Part shown: piece by piece, positions 6,616-13,181 of the stretch | How the letters are laid out: each line of letters starts with the position of its first letter | How positions within the stretch are numbered: position 1 is the stretch's first letter | DNA from: Phycisphaera mikurensis NBRC 102666 | GTDB taxonomy: Bacteria; Planctomycetota; Phycisphaerae; Phycisphaerales; SM1A02 | DNA length: 13,181 nt | Direction: 5' to 3' | Assembly (NCBI GenBank): GCA_945870475.1 | Contig: CAMBSR010000037.1 | Coordinates: 1 to 13,181, forward strand | Notes under the pieces: generated by a model | Databases searched by the model: none | Told to the model about the DNA's origin: nothing | The model's input: the letters and a program-made list of their open reading frames with translations, nothing else | Program-made: the position numbers and the translations under genes

Positions 6616-8321
6616 GCGCCCCAGGCGCCGAGCATCGCGCCGAGGTCCGAGCCGGTGACGATGCCGTCGCCGTTCAGGTCGCCGGTGCCGGAGCCGTTCC
6701 AGTTGCCCAGGAGGGCACCAAGGTCAGCGCCACCAACCAGGCGGTCGCCGTTCAGGTCAGCAGGGCACGGAGTGCTGCAGCCCGCGGTCGTGTAACCGAA
6801 CGCCTGCGAGGCCGTCCAGCCGCACAGCCAGCTCGAAGTCGGGCTGAATCCGCCGCGGTAGTTGACCTGGTCGAAGAAGCCGTCGTTCGGGGCGGTACCG
6901 GCCGAGGTCACCGCGTTGTTGGCAGCGCGGGGATCGAGGCTGATGACCGGCTGGATCACGCCGCCGCCCTGGGAGACGTTGGAACCACGGGTGATGCTCG
7001 TGATCGGCGAGCTGGTGGCCTGCACGTTGTTGTTCGCGGCAGCGAACACGCTACGGGCGTTGGCCTCGGTGTACGCCGCGGTGGCGTTGTTGTTGAAGAA
7101 CACGTTGTCCGTGTACTGAATCAGGGTGCCGGCGCTCTGTGCACGGTAGGCAGCGGCGATGGCGGCCGGGGTGCTGAACGGATTCACCGGGGAGGTCACG
7201 TTGTAGGCCGTGGTCCAGGTGTTCGCCCAGGTGAGCGTTCCGTTGTGGCCGTAGCCGGTCTGGCCGTCGGTGGCCTCGTTGTCGGTGTTGTCGTTCCGGA
7301 CGACGGCAGCGCCGATGTCCATGAAGATGGACTGGTTGTACTGCACGCGGGCGTTGTCGCGGAACTTGCACGCGTTCTTGTTGCTCAGCGGCTGGCCGAT
7401 GGCGGTGAAGTTGTACAGGTTCGCGGTCGTCACGGGCTGCGCGTCAGACTTTGCGGCACCGTCGAACTCGAAGATGCTGTCGCAGGTGCCCGAGCCGGAG
7501 GCTGCGCCGGGGATCGAGTAGCCCTGGACGATCAGGCCGTGCTGCGCGCGGCCGCGCCAGCCGTGGTCGATGTCGAACGAGTCGTCGCCGGCGTTCCAGA
7601 TGCTGACGTACTTCAAGTCCACCGTACCGCCCCAGATCTCGATGCCGTCATCGACGTTGTTCATGATCTCGATGTGGTTGATGGTGGTGCTGCGGCCGAT
7701 GCCGCCGAGGGACAGGCCGTTGAGCTCGTTGCCGAGGCCGACCACCAGGCCGCCGTAGCGGATCTGGGTGTAGGTGAGGCTGCCGCTGTTGTCCAGGTCG
7801 TTGCCGCCGCCGTAGAAGGTGCGGGTGTCGCTGGAGCCCGACGCGGTCAGGCCTTCCATGTTGGCGTAGTTGCCCGCGTTCGGAGCAGCGGTGTTCGTGC
7901 CGGGGGCGCCGGCGCCGTACTTGCCGATGTAGCCGTTGCCCATGATCGTGATGTTGCCCCACTCGTTGGCAACGGCGCGCCACTGGCCGCCCGGGTTCGA
8001 CGGGGTCCAGGTGTTCTTGTCAGTCTTGGAGGTGAAGATCACCGGGCTGCTGGCGTTGCCGTTGCAGACCAGGCGAGCGTCGCGCGTCACGGCGAGCGAG
8101 CCGCCCGCATCGCTGGCGACCACGGTGCCGGCCTGGATGGTCAGGGTCGCGCCGGGGAGGACGTAGACCTGGCCCTGGAGGTTGTAGGTGTTGTTCGCGG
8201 TCCAGGTGGTGGACGTGTTGATGTTGCCGCTGACGAGGATCTCGGCCGCGATCGCGCTCTGGGCGATCATCGACGAGCCGATCACGAGTGCCAACGTGCT
8301 TCCGACGGTGCTGATCTTCAT
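6603..8321 (-). CDS. Secreted parallel-beta-helix-like protein with C-terminal dockerin-type repeats
   Basis: This encodes 572 aa from the ATG at 8321. Residues 1-26 are a signal peptide (cleavage after AIAA). Residues about 27-100 read like the opening of a family of secreted beta-helix proteins: a strand-rich start, then GQVYVLPGATLTIQAGTVV and a segment ending PVIFTS. Further hallmarks are GNELNGLSLGGIGRSTTINH (197-216), VDDGIEIWGGTVDLKYVSIW (223-242) and AGDDSFDIDHGWRG (244-257); the Asp-rich turns could bind metal. Residues 522-572 hold two Ca-binding loops, DLNGDRLVGGAD and DLNGDGIVTGSD, with Asp/Asn at positions 1, 3, 5 and 12, ending in GAWGACAQ. Such dockerin-like tails are common on Phycisphaerae exported proteins. 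The gene has its own upstream gap and terminator, so it may be expressed separately. It could bind or process a surface substrate for the receptor; no catalytic site is evident. Confidence 0.9.
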   Translation of the reverse strand: MKISTVGSTLALVIGSSMIAQSAIAAEILVSGNINTSTTWTANNTYNLQGQVYVLPGATLTIQAGTVVASDAGGSLAVTRDARLVCNGNASSPVIFTSKTDKNTWTPSNPGGQWRAVANEWGNITIMGNGYIGKYGAGAPGTNTAAPNAGNYANMEGLTASGSSDTRTFYGGGNDLDNSGSLTYTQIRYGGLVVGLGNELNGLSLGGIGRSTTINHIEIMNNVDDGIEIWGGTVDLKYVSIWNAGDDSFDIDHGWRGRAQHGLIVQGYSIPGAASGSGTCDSIFEFDGAAKSDAQPVTTANLYNFTAIGQPLSNKNACKFRDNARVQYNQSIFMDIGAAVVRNDNTDNEATDGQTGYGHNGTLTWANTWTTAYNVTSPVNPFSTPAAIAAAYRAQSAGTLIQYTDNVFFNNNATAAYTEANARSVFAAANNNVQATSSPITSITRGSNVSQGGGVIQPVISLDPRAANNAVTSAGTAPNDGFFDQVNYRGGFSPTSSWLCGWTASQAFGYTTAGCSTPCPADLNGDRLVGGADLGALLGNWNGSGTGDLNGDGIVTGSDLGAMLGAWGACAQ

Positions 8322-8595
8322 TTCGTGGTCTTTCTTTCTAAAAGGACGGTGCCGAAACTGACTGGACCAAGATCCAAGGGGTACTACCGAGGATCCAGAC
8401 TCCGAGATGTGATGACGACGCATTCTGCCACCCGTTCGCCGACTCGGCATGTTTGTTGCGCGAACCCTTCGTTCAGATTGCGTCAGGGCTGCCTAAGTCC
8501 CTGTTCCGCAGGGAGATCGATGCTTGGATCCGGTGCATCGACTTCGCATCCTTCATTAATGCTGAACAATTATGAGGACGCTCGAGGCGATCTGA
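8322..8595. other. Intergenic region upstream of the beta-helix gene
   Basis: This 274-bp gap follows the TPR lipoprotein stop. I see no gene in it. The only markedly AT-rich patch of the region is at about 8553-8575 (minus strand includes CATAAT at 8574-8569), which might mark a promoter, but no acceptable -35 lies at the right distance. The start of the beta-helix gene has only a weak ribosome-binding site (AGAAAGAAAG about 10 nt upstream). A short palindrome, gccga-c-tcggc, lies at 8438-8448. No hairpin with a U-tract closes the TonB operon here. Confidence 0.5.
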
Positions 8596-10017
8596 TCAGC
8601 GCTTGCCCTTGGCTGCGCGCTCCACCTGCTCGATGAGGCGCGCCACGTCCTCGCGCGGCTTGATCGACTGGGCGTCGCGCAGGAGCGCGAGCGCCTCGTC
8701 GAACCGGCTCTGGCCCACGTACACCTGCGCGATCTTGACCTTCGCATTGGCCGCGAACGACTCAAGGCGCGCCGCGCGCTCGTAGAACAGGATGGCCTTG
8801 TCCGGCTGCGCGGCGGTCTTGTAGTGCTGGCCCAGGAGCATCAGCGCCTCGCCGTCGAGCGGGTCGATCTGGATCACTTCCTCGAGCACCGCCGCGGTCT
8901 CCTCGTTGCCGCTGCCGCCGCTCATGGCCACGCGCGCCTGCAGCTTCAGGAGCTTGCGGCGGTCGGCGTCGGCCAGCGAGTCGCCCCAGGTTTTCTTCAC
9001 CAGCGCGAGCAGGTCCTTCGACTGCGGCAGGCCGCCGCGGAAGGCGAGCATCTCGCTCGCACGGATGGCGCGCGCCGCCGGCTGCGCCGGGTCCTTCTCC
9101 ACCGCGCGCATGTACGCAGAGAGCGCCATCGCCGGCAGGTTCTGCGAGATGTACAGGTCGCCCAGCATGTACAGGCTGTCAGGCGTGGACTTGCCGATGG
9201 CGTCCACCGCCTCCAGGCTCACCGATGCCTCCACCGGCTGCTTCAGTTCCACGTAGGCGGAGGCCTGCAGGAGCCAGAACGCGTAGTTGTCGGGGAACTT
9301 GGCGAGCAGTCCCTTCACCAGGCTGATGACGTCTTCGAACTTGCCCTGCGCACGCACCGCGTACACCAGGCCCAGGCGCCACTTCACTTCCTCGGGCTGC
9401 AGGAGCAGCGCGTTGCGGAACGCCGCCTCCGCGGGCTGGAAGTCCTTGCGCGCCGTGTGGCACGCGCCCAGGCGACCGTAGGAGTCGGCGTCGGCGCTGC
9501 CGAGCTCGATCATCTTGTTGAACGCGGCGATGGCATCCTCGTACTCGTTGCGGCTGTAGCAGATGCTGCCGATGCTGCGGTAGGCGCGGCGGAAGCTCGG
9601 GAACTTGGCCACGGCGGAGCGGTAGGCGGCGAGCGCCTCCTCGGCCTTGCCCTGCTGGTAGAGCGTGCCGCCGAGCGTCAGGTCGAGCACCGCCGAGGAT
9701 TCCGGGCGAACCGAGTCGCGGAGCAGCGCCTCGGTGGCGGGCACGTTGATCGGCATCAGCTGGCGCACCAGCTCCATGATGGCCATGTCGTCCTGCGAGA
9801 TGCGCGGCTCCACGTCCGGGCTGATGCCGTAGCCGCCCAGGAAGCCCTTCACGAACGACGGATCGTTCCAGATGTCCGAGAGGTCGGGCGGCGCAATGGC
9901 AAGCGACGGCGTCGACGAATCGCCCACCGGCGCGGCGGCGCGCGATGCGCAGGCAAGGCACGCGGCGAGCAGTGCCGCGGCAAACGGGACGATCTTCAGG
10001 CGGTGCATCGATTGCAT
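8596..10017 (-). CDS. TPR-repeat lipoprotein of the TonB/ExbB/ExbD operon
   Basis: This encodes 473 aa from the ATG at 10017. The signal peptide ends in a good lipobox, LLAAC (Cys20), so it is probably a periplasm-facing lipoprotein. Residues about 108-470 form a run of TPR units: for example LGGTLYQQGKAEEALAAYRS, IGSICYSRNEYEDAIAAFNK, LGACHTARKDFQPAEAAFRN, LGDLYISQNLPAMALSAYMR, LGQHYKTAAQPDKAILFYER and IAQVYVGQSRFDEALALLRD. A TPR protein is the usual last gene of DUF3450-TtpC-ExbBD-TonB operons in Shewanella and relatives, where it is thought to aid the TonB complex; its exact role is unknown. An AAGG overlapping the TonB stop codon region serves as ribosome-binding site, and only 4 nt separate the two genes, so translation is probably coupled. 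Confidence 0.93.
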   Translation of the reverse strand: MQSMHRLKIVPFAAALLAACLACASRAAAPVGDSSTPSLAIAPPDLSDIWNDPSFVKGFLGGYGISPDVEPRISQDDMAIMELVRQLMPINVPATEALLRDSVRPESSAVLDLTLGGTLYQQGKAEEALAAYRSAVAKFPSFRRAYRSIGSICYSRNEYEDAIAAFNKMIELGSADADSYGRLGACHTARKDFQPAEAAFRNALLLQPEEVKWRLGLVYAVRAQGKFEDVISLVKGLLAKFPDNYAFWLLQASAYVELKQPVEASVSLEAVDAIGKSTPDSLYMLGDLYISQNLPAMALSAYMRAVEKDPAQPAARAIRASEMLAFRGGLPQSKDLLALVKKTWGDSLADADRRKLLKLQARVAMSGGSGNEETAAVLEEVIQIDPLDGEALMLLGQHYKTAAQPDKAILFYERAARLESFAANAKVKIAQVYVGQSRFDEALALLRDAQSIKPREDVARLIEQVERAAKGKR

Positions 10018-10021
10018 GGCG

Positions 10022-10738
10022 TTACCTTGGCTGGAATCTCATGGGGACGCGCATGCGGCAGCTCACGCGCTTGCCGCTCTTGACGGCGGGCTCGAACTTC
10101 CACTGCCGCAGCGCCTCGAGCGCGGGGGCCTCGAATGCCGGGTGGGACGCCTTCTCGACGCGCGGGTTCACCACGCGGCCGGTCTCGTCCACGATGAAGA
10201 TCAGGGTGACCACGCCCTCGACGCTCTTGGAGCGCATCTCCTGCGGGAACGTGCCGGCCACCTGCTGGATGGGGCGCGGGCGCTGGTCGATCTCCGACAT
10301 GCTGAACGCCTCTTCGGAGGCCTGTTCCTCGCCGCCGCCCTTCCCGGTGCCGCCGATGCGGCCGCCGGTGGCGAGCGATGCGGCGCCGGCGCCGAAGTCG
10401 CCGCCCGCCACGCCGCCGCCGTTCAGGGCCGCCTCGATGGCGCTCAGGCTGGCCGCATCGAGCGCGGGCGCGTCGTCGGAGGACTGGGAGGGCGCGTCGA
10501 CGCTCTTGATCGACTGGTTCGGGTCGGGCGGAGCCTCGGTCTCCTGCTTGACCTCCTGCTTCTCCTCTTCCTTGACCGTCTCTTCCTTGTCCTTCTGGAC
10601 TTCCTCGCTCACCAGCTCCACGTCGCGCTTGCTGGCGTGCGTCTCCTCGCCCAGGAAGATGATGCCGCCGAACAGCAGCACGATCCCGTGCACCAGGACG
10701 GCGCCGACGACTGCGAGGATGACGGCGGCCTTGCTCAT
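10022..10738 (-). CDS. tonB: TonB energy transducer
   Basis: This encodes 238 aa from the ATG at 10738, 7 nt after the ExbD stop. It carries energy from the ExbB-like/ExbD motor to outer-membrane receptors. Residues about 4-29 are an uncleaved membrane anchor containing His17, at the place of the conserved His of TonB anchors. Residues 31-70 are Glu/Lys-rich, and 106-139 are Gly-rich (GGGVAGGDFGAGAA, then GGRIGGTGKGGG). This linker differs from the classical Pro/Lys- or Pro/Glu-rich TonB rod. The C-terminal TonB domain is about 150-238: GTFPQEMRSKSVEGVVTLIF, VDETGRVVNPRVEKASHP, FEAPALEALRQWKFEPAV and a final VPMRFQ strand. It is the obvious partner for the receptor encoded at 5280-2191. The start further upstream in the same frame is rejected because it would overlap ExbD and lose the anchor position. 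Confidence 0.94.
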   Translation of the reverse strand: MSKAAVILAVVGAVLVHGIVLLFGGIIFLGEETHASKRDVELVSEEVQKDKEETVKEEEKQEVKQETEAPPDPNQSIKSVDAPSQSSDDAPALDAASLSAIEAALNGGGVAGGDFGAGAASLATGGRIGGTGKGGGEEQASEEAFSMSEIDQRPRPIQQVAGTFPQEMRSKSVEGVVTLIFIVDETGRVVNPRVEKASHPAFEAPALEALRQWKFEPAVKSGKRVSCRMRVPMRFQPR

Positions 10739-10745
10739 GCGTCGT

Positions 10746-11177
10746 TCACTTCTTGTCGGTGCTGATGCCGACCTTGGCGATGCCCAGCTTGCGCACCTCG
10801 TCGAGCACGGAAACCACGAACTTGAAGTCCGCTCCACCGTCGCTGTTGATGACCACCTTCGGGTCCTTGGACGACATCTTGTAGGTCTGCAGCTTCATGG
10901 GGAGCTGGGCCATGGAGACCTTCTCCTTGTTGAAGAAGACCTCGCCCTTGTCGTTGACGCTGAGGGTGACGGACTTCTCCATCTCCGACTGGTCGCCGAG
11001 GGACTGCGCGGTGCCGGCGCCCGCGAGCGCGACCTTCACGCCCTGGTTCTTCGACATGCTCAGCGACACCATGATGAAGGTGGCAAGCAGGAAGAAGATG
11101 ATGTCGATGAGGGGAATGATGTCGATGCGCGCGCCCTTCTTCTTGCCGCGCTTCATCCCTCCGCCGCCGCCGGCCAT
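10746..11177 (-). CDS. exbD: ExbD/TolR-family biopolymer transport protein
   Basis: This encodes 143 aa. It is the single-span partner of the ExbB channel and part of the proton-driven motor. A basic, Gly-rich cytoplasmic start (MAGGGGGMKRGKKKG) is followed by the transmembrane helix 19-41 with IPLIDIIFFLL; Asp25 is the conserved protonatable residue of ExbD/TolR. Residues about 65-143 form the periplasmic ExbD domain (VTLSVNDKGEVFFNKEKV, DPKVVINSDGGADFKFVVSV, then LGIAKVGIST). The start is well fixed: GGGAGG lies 8 nt before the ATG, and the ATG comes 1 nt after the ExbB-like stop. A later Met8 is possible but less well placed. Length is normal for the family. Confidence 0.95.
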   Translation of the reverse strand: MAGGGGGMKRGKKKGARIDIIPLIDIIFFLLATFIMVSLSMSKNQGVKVALAGAGTAQSLGDQSEMEKSVTLSVNDKGEVFFNKEKVSMAQLPMKLQTYKMSSKDPKVVINSDGGADFKFVVSVLDEVRKLGIAKVGISTDKK

Positions 11178-11178
11178 G

Positions 11179-12723
11179 TCAGGCGCCTCCCGGGAGCGAG
11201 GTCGATGCGCCGTCGAAGGATCCGCCGGACAGGACCAGTTCGTCGTCGTCCGAATCGCCGGGCGTGCCGTGCGCGGCACGCGGGGCGTGCGGCCGGGTGT
11301 CCACGAGCAGCTTGAGCTGCTCGCCCGCCGCCAGCATCTCCGTCTCCATGCCCTCGATGCGGCTGTTCAGGTAGTTGAACGGGATGAGGCAGGTCATGGC
11401 GATCACCAGGCCGAACGCCGTCGCGATGAGCGCCTCGGAGATGCCGCCCGTGATGGCGCCCGGGGAACCCATGTCTCCGCCGATGGAGGAGAACGACGAC
11501 ATCATGCCGGTCACCGTGCCGAGGAGGCCCAGGAGCGGAGCCAGGGTGATGACGGTGTCCAGGATCGCCAGTCCGCGGCGGTAGCGCTTCATGGTGCGCG
11601 TCTCGGCGTAGGTCAGCGCGTGCGCCATCGACTGGTCGCGGCGCTCGAGTGCGTATCCGAGCGTCGAGACGACGGCGTCCTTCGTCGACTTCGCCAGTGC
11701 AACGGCCGCCGCCAGGTCGCCCTTGTTCACGTCCATGAAGAACTGCGCCTGCGCCTTCGCGCTGCGGCGCTTGCCCTCGATGGACAGGAAGATGATGCGC
11801 TCGAGCACCACCGCCAGGCCGACGCAGGATGCCAGGAGCATCGGCCACATGATCGGGCCGCCCTTGATGAAGATGTGGACGATGTTGGTCTTCTGGACCA
11901 GTTCCTTGAGCGCCCCGCCGCGCGAGGGGTCAAGCGCAAGCGTGCCCTCGCCCGAGGCCACGAGGGGCCCGATGGTGCCGGCGATGTCGCCCTCGAGCTG
12001 ACGCACCAGCGGGTTCACCGAGCCGGGCTGCGTCACCGCGATGCCCGCAGTGCCGGAATCCGCGCGGAAGAGCGCCACGGGGCCGATCATCGCGAACTGG
12101 CCGTTCATCACCGTGCCCATGGTGTCGACACCGACGCCCGCGAACCGTGCGCCGCCGACCACGTCGAAGAGCCGCTTGATGGTGAGGCCCGCGAAGGCCG
12201 TCTGCCGGGAGAAGCGCTCGGCCGAGGTGAGCGTCTTGTTCTCGACGGCCTGCTTGGCGGTCTCGATGGACTGCCCGTAGACCTGCTGCTCGCCCACGCC
12301 GATCTTGGTCTCGAAGGTGCGCGCGTACTCGTCGAGCAGGCTGCCGATGTAGGTGAGCTCGTCCTGCTTGAACTTGATCTCCTGCTTCAGCGTGCCGATC
12401 TCGAGGGCACCCGCGTCCACCAGGCGCTGGACGCGCGCGCTCTCGGCGCGGAGCTGGACCACGTTCTCCTCGAGGCCGGTGAGCTGCTGCGCGATCGGCA
12501 GCTTCTCGGTGGCGATCTGCGCGCGGAGGGTGTTCAGCTCCTCGACGCTCTTGGCCAACTGGGCCTCGGCGCCCTTGGATGCCTTGGCGACCACGGCGGT
12601 GCCGTCGACGGCCTTGGCGTCGGCGGGCTTCTCGCCGGCGGGTGCCGGGGCCTGTGCGAACGCGACCGTCGCGACGAGCATCGCAAGCAGTGCGCAACCG
12701 ATGGATGACTTGCGGATGTTCAT
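11179..12723 (-). CDS. exbB: Long TtpC/ExbB-like MotA/TolQ/ExbB proton channel protein
   Basis: This encodes 514 aa. Residues 1-24 are a signal peptide (cleavage near AFAQA). Residues about 50-160 are a coiled coil (AQLAKSVEELNTLRAQI, then LEENVVQLRAESARVQRLV). Residues 165-285 form a further periplasmic domain. The MotA/TolQ/ExbB part follows: first membrane helix about 291-314 (GPIMWPMLLASCVGLAVVLE), cytoplasmic loop 315-385, second helix 388-410 (APLLGLLGTVTGMMSSF) and third helix 427-450 (ISEALIATAFGLVIAM). Thr403 and Thr435 match conserved channel threonines of ExbB. A Gly/Asp-rich tail ends the protein. The N-terminal extension is that of TtpC, the extra protein of Vibrio/Shewanella TonB2 systems, but no separate short ExbB follows, so this one probably does both jobs. 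The start overlaps the DUF3450 stop as ATGA. Confidence 0.92.
   Translation of the reverse strand: MNIRKSSIGCALLAMLVATVAFAQAPAPAGEKPADAKAVDGTAVVAKASKGAEAQLAKSVEELNTLRAQIATEKLPIAQQLTGLEENVVQLRAESARVQRLVDAGALEIGTLKQEIKFKQDELTYIGSLLDEYARTFETKIGVGEQQVYGQSIETAKQAVENKTLTSAERFSRQTAFAGLTIKRLFDVVGGARFAGVGVDTMGTVMNGQFAMIGPVALFRADSGTAGIAVTQPGSVNPLVRQLEGDIAGTIGPLVASGEGTLALDPSRGGALKELVQKTNIVHIFIKGGPIMWPMLLASCVGLAVVLERIIFLSIEGKRRSAKAQAQFFMDVNKGDLAAAVALAKSTKDAVVSTLGYALERRDQSMAHALTYAETRTMKRYRRGLAILDTVITLAPLLGLLGTVTGMMSSFSSIGGDMGSPGAITGGISEALIATAFGLVIAMTCLIPFNYLNSRIEGMETEMLAAGEQLKLLVDTRPHAPRAAHGTPGDSDDDELVLSGGSFDGASTSLPGGA
11186..11191 (-). promoter_or_regulatory. Strong Shine-Dalgarno of exbD
   Basis: GGGAGG on the minus strand, 8 nt before the ATG at 11177 and within the last codons of the preceding gene. 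It is the best ribosome-binding site seen in the window and fixes the ExbD start. Confidence 0.75.
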
Positions 12724-13181
12724 TTGATGGTGATCGGAAGCGGGACGAAGGCGGGGGATTCCTTGCCCTGGATGATCTCGAGCGTGGAGAGGATGGCCTG
12801 CGCGGCGTCGGGTGCCGGGGTCCACGTCCAGCCGTCCTCGCCGGGACGGCCGATGCCGGCATCCCCGCGCGGGCTGATGTAGTACGCCTGTGCGAGGCCC
12901 AGGTAGATCACCTGCACCTCGCCGGAGGAACCGTCGGCGAACTTGCGGATCTCGTAGGAGATGGCCAGCTCGCTGTTGGCCTTGTTCAGCTCGGAAAGCA
13001 CGGCCAGCACGTTCTGGAATCGCTCGGCCACGGTCACGCGCGTGTTGGACGGATCGACGGGCATGCGCTGCATCAGCGGCGCAAGCTTGGTGGCAACGGG
13101 CTCCGGCATCTGCTTCATGAGCTTGCGAAGCTGGCCTTCCATCAGGGTGACGGCTTCGCCAAGCTGCGCGCCGGAGACCTT
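12720..13181 (-). CDS. DUF3450 family protein, 5' end beyond the window (partial)
   Basis: The frame is open to the right edge, giving 153 visible residues plus the stop; the Met at 13142 is internal, since 13 more codons (KVSGAQLGEAVTL) continue upstream without a stop. The visible part matches the C-terminal half of DUF3450: a helical start, then ERFQNVLAVLSELNKANSEL, a strand region GSSGEVQVIYLGLAQAYYIS, a W-T-W segment and a closing stretch with FVPLPI. DUF3450 proteins are predicted periplasmic, of unknown biochemical role, and typically the first gene of TtpC-ExbBD-TonB operons, which is exactly the order seen here. The missing N-terminus should hold a signal peptide and coiled coil. 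The stop overlaps the next start by 4 nt (ATGA). Confidence 0.9.
   Translation of the reverse strand, partial: KVSGAQLGEAVTLMEGQLRKLMKQMPEPVATKLAPLMQRMPVDPSNTRVTVAERFQNVLAVLSELNKANSELAISYEIRKFADGSSGEVQVIYLGLAQAYYISPRGDAGIGRPGEDGWTWTPAPDAAQAILSTLEIIQGKESPAFVPLPITIK

Noticed and set aside
8438..8448. Palindrome gccga-c-tcggc in the gap before the beta-helix gene
   Set aside because: Only 5-bp arms; expected by chance in GC-rich DNA and no second copy seen nearby.
8553..8574. AT-rich patch with CATAAT as a promoter -10 element
   Set aside because: No acceptable -35 at 16-18 nt, and it lies over 230 nt before the start; kept only as a remark in the intergenic entry.
5535..8636. Long plus-strand open frame (about 1033 codons)
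   Set aside because: Antisense to the TPR lipoprotein and the beta-helix gene, with low-complexity composition and no recognisable motif; the minus-strand proteins have signal peptides and clear domains.
1..13181. CRISPR arrays, tRNA/rRNA genes, insertion sequences or phage genes
   Set aside because: No regularly spaced repeats, no tRNA-like cloverleaf, no transposase or integrase motifs seen on either strand.

Overview
The window is high-GC bacterial DNA in which every gene I can support lies on the minus strand. The best taxonomic guess is a planctomycete of the Phycisphaerae type. The clues are a C-terminal pair of dockerin-like Ca-binding repeats ending in a Gly-Ala-Cys tail, PEP-CTERM-like proteins ending in a PAPGALALLG segment plus Arg cluster, and lipoproteins together with an outer-membrane receptor, which imply a diderm envelope. 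This is inferred from protein style only; there is no rRNA or other marker gene.

In transcription order (right to left) the layout is as follows. (1) A tight operon at 13181-8596: DUF3450 protein (5' end outside the window), a long TtpC/ExbB-like proton channel protein, ExbD, TonB and a TPR lipoprotein. The joints are an ATGA overlap, a 1-nt gap, a 7-nt gap and a 4-nt gap. (2) A 274-bp gap, then a secreted parallel-beta-helix-like protein with two dockerin repeats (8321-6603), closed by a very strong hairpin terminator (6541-6581). (3) A second tight cluster starting only 17 nt after that terminator: a TPR-like lipoprotein (6524-5274), a TonB-dependent outer-membrane receptor that overlaps it (5280-2191), and a DUF4142 protein (2158-1325). 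(4) A 343-bp non-coding gap, then two paralogous exported PEP-CTERM-like proteins in tandem (981-346, and 271 running off the left edge).

Together blocks 1-3 look like a self-contained TonB-dependent uptake locus. The inner-membrane motor (ExbB-like/ExbD) harvests proton-motive force, TonB transmits it across the periplasm, and the receptor imports an unknown ligand. Two TPR lipoproteins, a DUF3450 protein and a DUF4142 protein are likely envelope accessories, and a secreted beta-helix/dockerin protein may work at the cell surface. The DUF3450 - TtpC - ExbB - ExbD - TonB - TPR order is known from the TonB2-type operons of Shewanella, Vibrio and relatives. Here the separate short ExbB appears to be missing, and the locus is joined to a dockerin protein and its own receptor. 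The substrate cannot be read from the sequence. The most notable points are the single long ExbB/TtpC-like protein, the terminator placed directly in front of the receptor operon, and the dockerin protein inside a TonB locus.
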